Part shown: in pieces, positions 24,732 through 25,608 of the stretch
How the letters are laid out: every line of letters starts with the position of its first letter
How positions within the stretch are numbered: the stretch's first letter is position 1
Translations under genes and position numbers: made by a program
DNA from: Treponema sp.
GTDB lineage: Bacteria; Spirochaetota; Spirochaetia; Treponematales; Breznakiellaceae
NCBI GenBank assembly: GCA_031275535.1
Contig: JAISOR010000237.1
Coordinates: forward strand, 1 to 25,608
Direction: 5' to 3'
DNA: 25,608 nt
The notes under the pieces: model-generated
What the model was told of the DNA's origin: nothing
Seen by the model: only the letters and a program-made list of their open reading frames with translations
Database searches by the model: none

Positions 24732-24760
24732 TTGCCAAAAACAGCAAAGCGGGGTATATT
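24732..24760 (+). promoter_or_regulatory. Promoter of the small-protein/acetyltransferase pair
   Basis: TTGCCA (24732-24737) and TATATT (24755-24760) are 17 bases apart. Transcription would start near 24767, just before the ribosome site GGAGGAAATC and ATG 24781. TTGC (24732-24735) and GCAA (24744-24747) form a small inverted repeat covering the -35, a possible site for self-repression. A longer reading frame beginning at 24703 would start upstream of this promoter and is not favoured. Confidence 0.5.
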
Positions 24761-24780
24761 TAGTTCATATGGAGGAAATC

Positions 24781-24933
24781 ATGGGTACGAAGGTTAAACC
24801 GGTGCAGCCCACGGAGATAAAAGACAAAAAAATCATCCGGGAGGTTATAGAGCAGATTCGCAAGCCTATCCCTCAATCCATTGAGAAAAAACTCAAGAAA
24901 GAAGATGAACTCATTATGAAATTTTTCAAATAG
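24781..24933 (+). CDS. Small charged protein, candidate antitoxin
   Basis: A 50-residue protein rich in Lys, Glu and Ile with no signal peptide or membrane segment. It starts MGTKVKPVQPTEIKDKK and looks mostly helical after about residue 14, with a proline break (RKPIPQSIEKK) and an acidic/basic tail ending IMKFFK. No ribbon-helix-helix or other DNA-binding motif is recognised. The start at 24781 is fixed by GGAGGAAATC directly upstream and by the promoter position. The acetyltransferase gene begins 10 bases after the stop. Size, charge and order suggest an antitoxin or a helper subunit of the downstream enzyme; this is inference from layout only. Confidence 0.6.
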   Translation: MGTKVKPVQPTEIKDKKIIREVIEQIRKPIPQSIEKKLKKEDELIMKFFK

Positions 24934-24943
24934 GTTTATTTCA

Positions 24944-25492
24944 GTGAAATTCAGTAAAACGGTTGGCAGTACGGCTTTCAAGCTGGAACAACTGGATCCG
25001 GGTGCGCCATTAGGCTGCTTCGCCTGTCCTGTAGAGGAATATAACGTATATCTCCATAAAGAAGCCGTACAATCCCAGAACGATCATGTGGCCTTGACCT
25101 GGCTTCTGCGGGAACGTTCCACAGGGAAAATTGCCGCTTATATGTCCCTGATTGCGGACGCTATCAAACTCTCGGTTTCCGAGAAAGAACTGCATGATCT
25201 CAAGTATCCGTTTAAGACTATTCCCGCTATAAAAATTGCCAAACTTGCTGTTTCTACGGATTTTAGCAATAAATACAAGGGAATTGGTTCATTTATGATT
25301 GACTCGGCCCGTACCATCGCCCGTAAATGTAATGAACATTATTGCGCCTGCCGTTTTCTTACCGTGGACGCGGATGTTGAACACAATGAAGGTGTCCGTG
25401 TCTTTTACGAAAAAAACAATTTTATTCCAAACAGCGAACTCTATAACAAAAACCGCAAGACAATCAGTATGCGTAAAGACCTGTACCGGTAA
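24944..25492 (+). CDS. GNAT-family acetyltransferase, candidate toxin
   Basis: Cytoplasmic acetyl-CoA-dependent N-acetyltransferase, 182 residues. The core strand IAKLAV (98-103) leads into the acetyl-CoA loop KYKGIG (110-115), a variant of the R/Q-x-x-G-x-G/A motif with Lys in first place. VDADVEH and VFYEKNNF follow, with Y155 in the position of the general acid of TacT/AtaT-type toxins. These toxins acetylate aminoacyl-tRNA; whether this one does is unknown, and other GNAT substrates are possible. It starts with GTG and has only AGG nine bases upstream, so it is likely translated weakly and in coupling with the small gene before it. Base use is visibly more A+T-rich than the sugar genes, hinting at transfer. 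Confidence 0.85.
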   Translation: MKFSKTVGSTAFKLEQLDPGAPLGCFACPVEEYNVYLHKEAVQSQNDHVALTWLLRERSTGKIAAYMSLIADAIKLSVSEKELHDLKYPFKTIPAIKIAKLAVSTDFSNKYKGIGSFMIDSARTIARKCNEHYCACRFLTVDADVEHNEGVRVFYEKNNFIPNSELYNKNRKTISMRKDLYR

Positions 25493-25608
25493 AACCGCAT
25501 AACCCATTTCACCGATAATTGTTTTATTCTCTCTACCGCTATCATCCCCAGGTAATTTACTCAATATGTAACTATTTACCTATTGGAATAATCGTTTGAT
25601 AACCCCCT
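25493..25608. other. Right-edge non-coding stretch with inverted repeat
   Basis: No gene is seen. AGGTAA (25550-25555) and TTACCT (25576-25581) are inverted, with inner TTAC (25557-25560) and GTAA (25568-25571), giving an imperfect A+T-rich hairpin. A minor stem CGGT-AAA-ACCG spans the acetyltransferase stop codon. Neither has a clear T tract, so termination is unproven. Confidence 0.25.

Noticed and set aside
24703..24780. A longer 76-residue version of the small protein beginning at 24703.
   Set aside because: The -35/-10 pair at 24732-24760 and the ribosome site at 24771 both point to ATG 24781, and the extra residues show no pattern.
1..25608. CRISPR array, prophage, insertion sequence or tRNA genes.
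   Set aside because: No regularly spaced repeats, transposase, integrase, phage structural motifs or tRNA-like cloverleaf sequences were recognised by reading the window.

Overview
The window looks like a bacterial chromosome segment specialised in sugar uptake, most likely from a spirochaete of the Treponema group. That assignment is inference: it rests on the style of the secreted binding proteins (signal peptides ending in VFA followed by a Gly/Gln-rich start), the YesN/YesM type two-component pair, and the packing of four sugar ABC transporters into 25 kb. No rRNA, tRNA, IS element, phage gene or CRISPR array was seen. The main body is moderately GC-rich; the right end (about 24.5-25.6 kb) is visibly richer in A+T.

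Region 1 (about 1-4.7 kb) encodes an AraC-type response regulator, an overlapping YesM-type histidine kinase and an overlapping membrane-anchored sugar-binding protein, read here as a three-part sugar sensor. Region 2 (4.85-10.7 kb) is a CUT2 (ribose/galactose type) transporter: secreted binding protein, double ATPase and permease, followed by a zinc-dependent dehydrogenase and an aldo/keto reductase that probably act on the imported compound. Two hairpins, the second with an intrinsic-terminator shape, lie between the binding-protein and ATPase genes and probably set their relative expression.

A convergent gene for a lipoprotein with two thioredoxin-like CxxC domains (10.7-11.6 kb) overlaps the end of the reductase gene. 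Region 3 (11.66-16.5 kb) is an Lpl-type CUT1 transporter (lipoprotein and two permeases) followed by a cytoplasmic GH29 alpha-L-fucosidase, suggesting that fucosylated glycans are imported intact and cut inside. Region 4 (16.6-21.3 kb) holds a second CUT1 set, with its own promoter and an intercistronic hairpin after the binding-protein gene, then an M81 (MlrC-like) metallopeptidase that seems to have its own promoter. Region 5 (21.4-24.5 kb, minus strand) is a third CUT1 set. None of the three CUT1 systems has an ATPase in the window, so they probably share one encoded elsewhere.

Region 6 (24.7-25.5 kb) is a small two-gene unit: a 50-residue charged protein with a strong promoter and ribosome site, followed 10 bases later by a GTG-started GNAT acetyltransferase. 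Its layout resembles a GNAT toxin-antitoxin module, but the small protein has no antitoxin fold that I recognise. It is the best candidate for something undescribed here.
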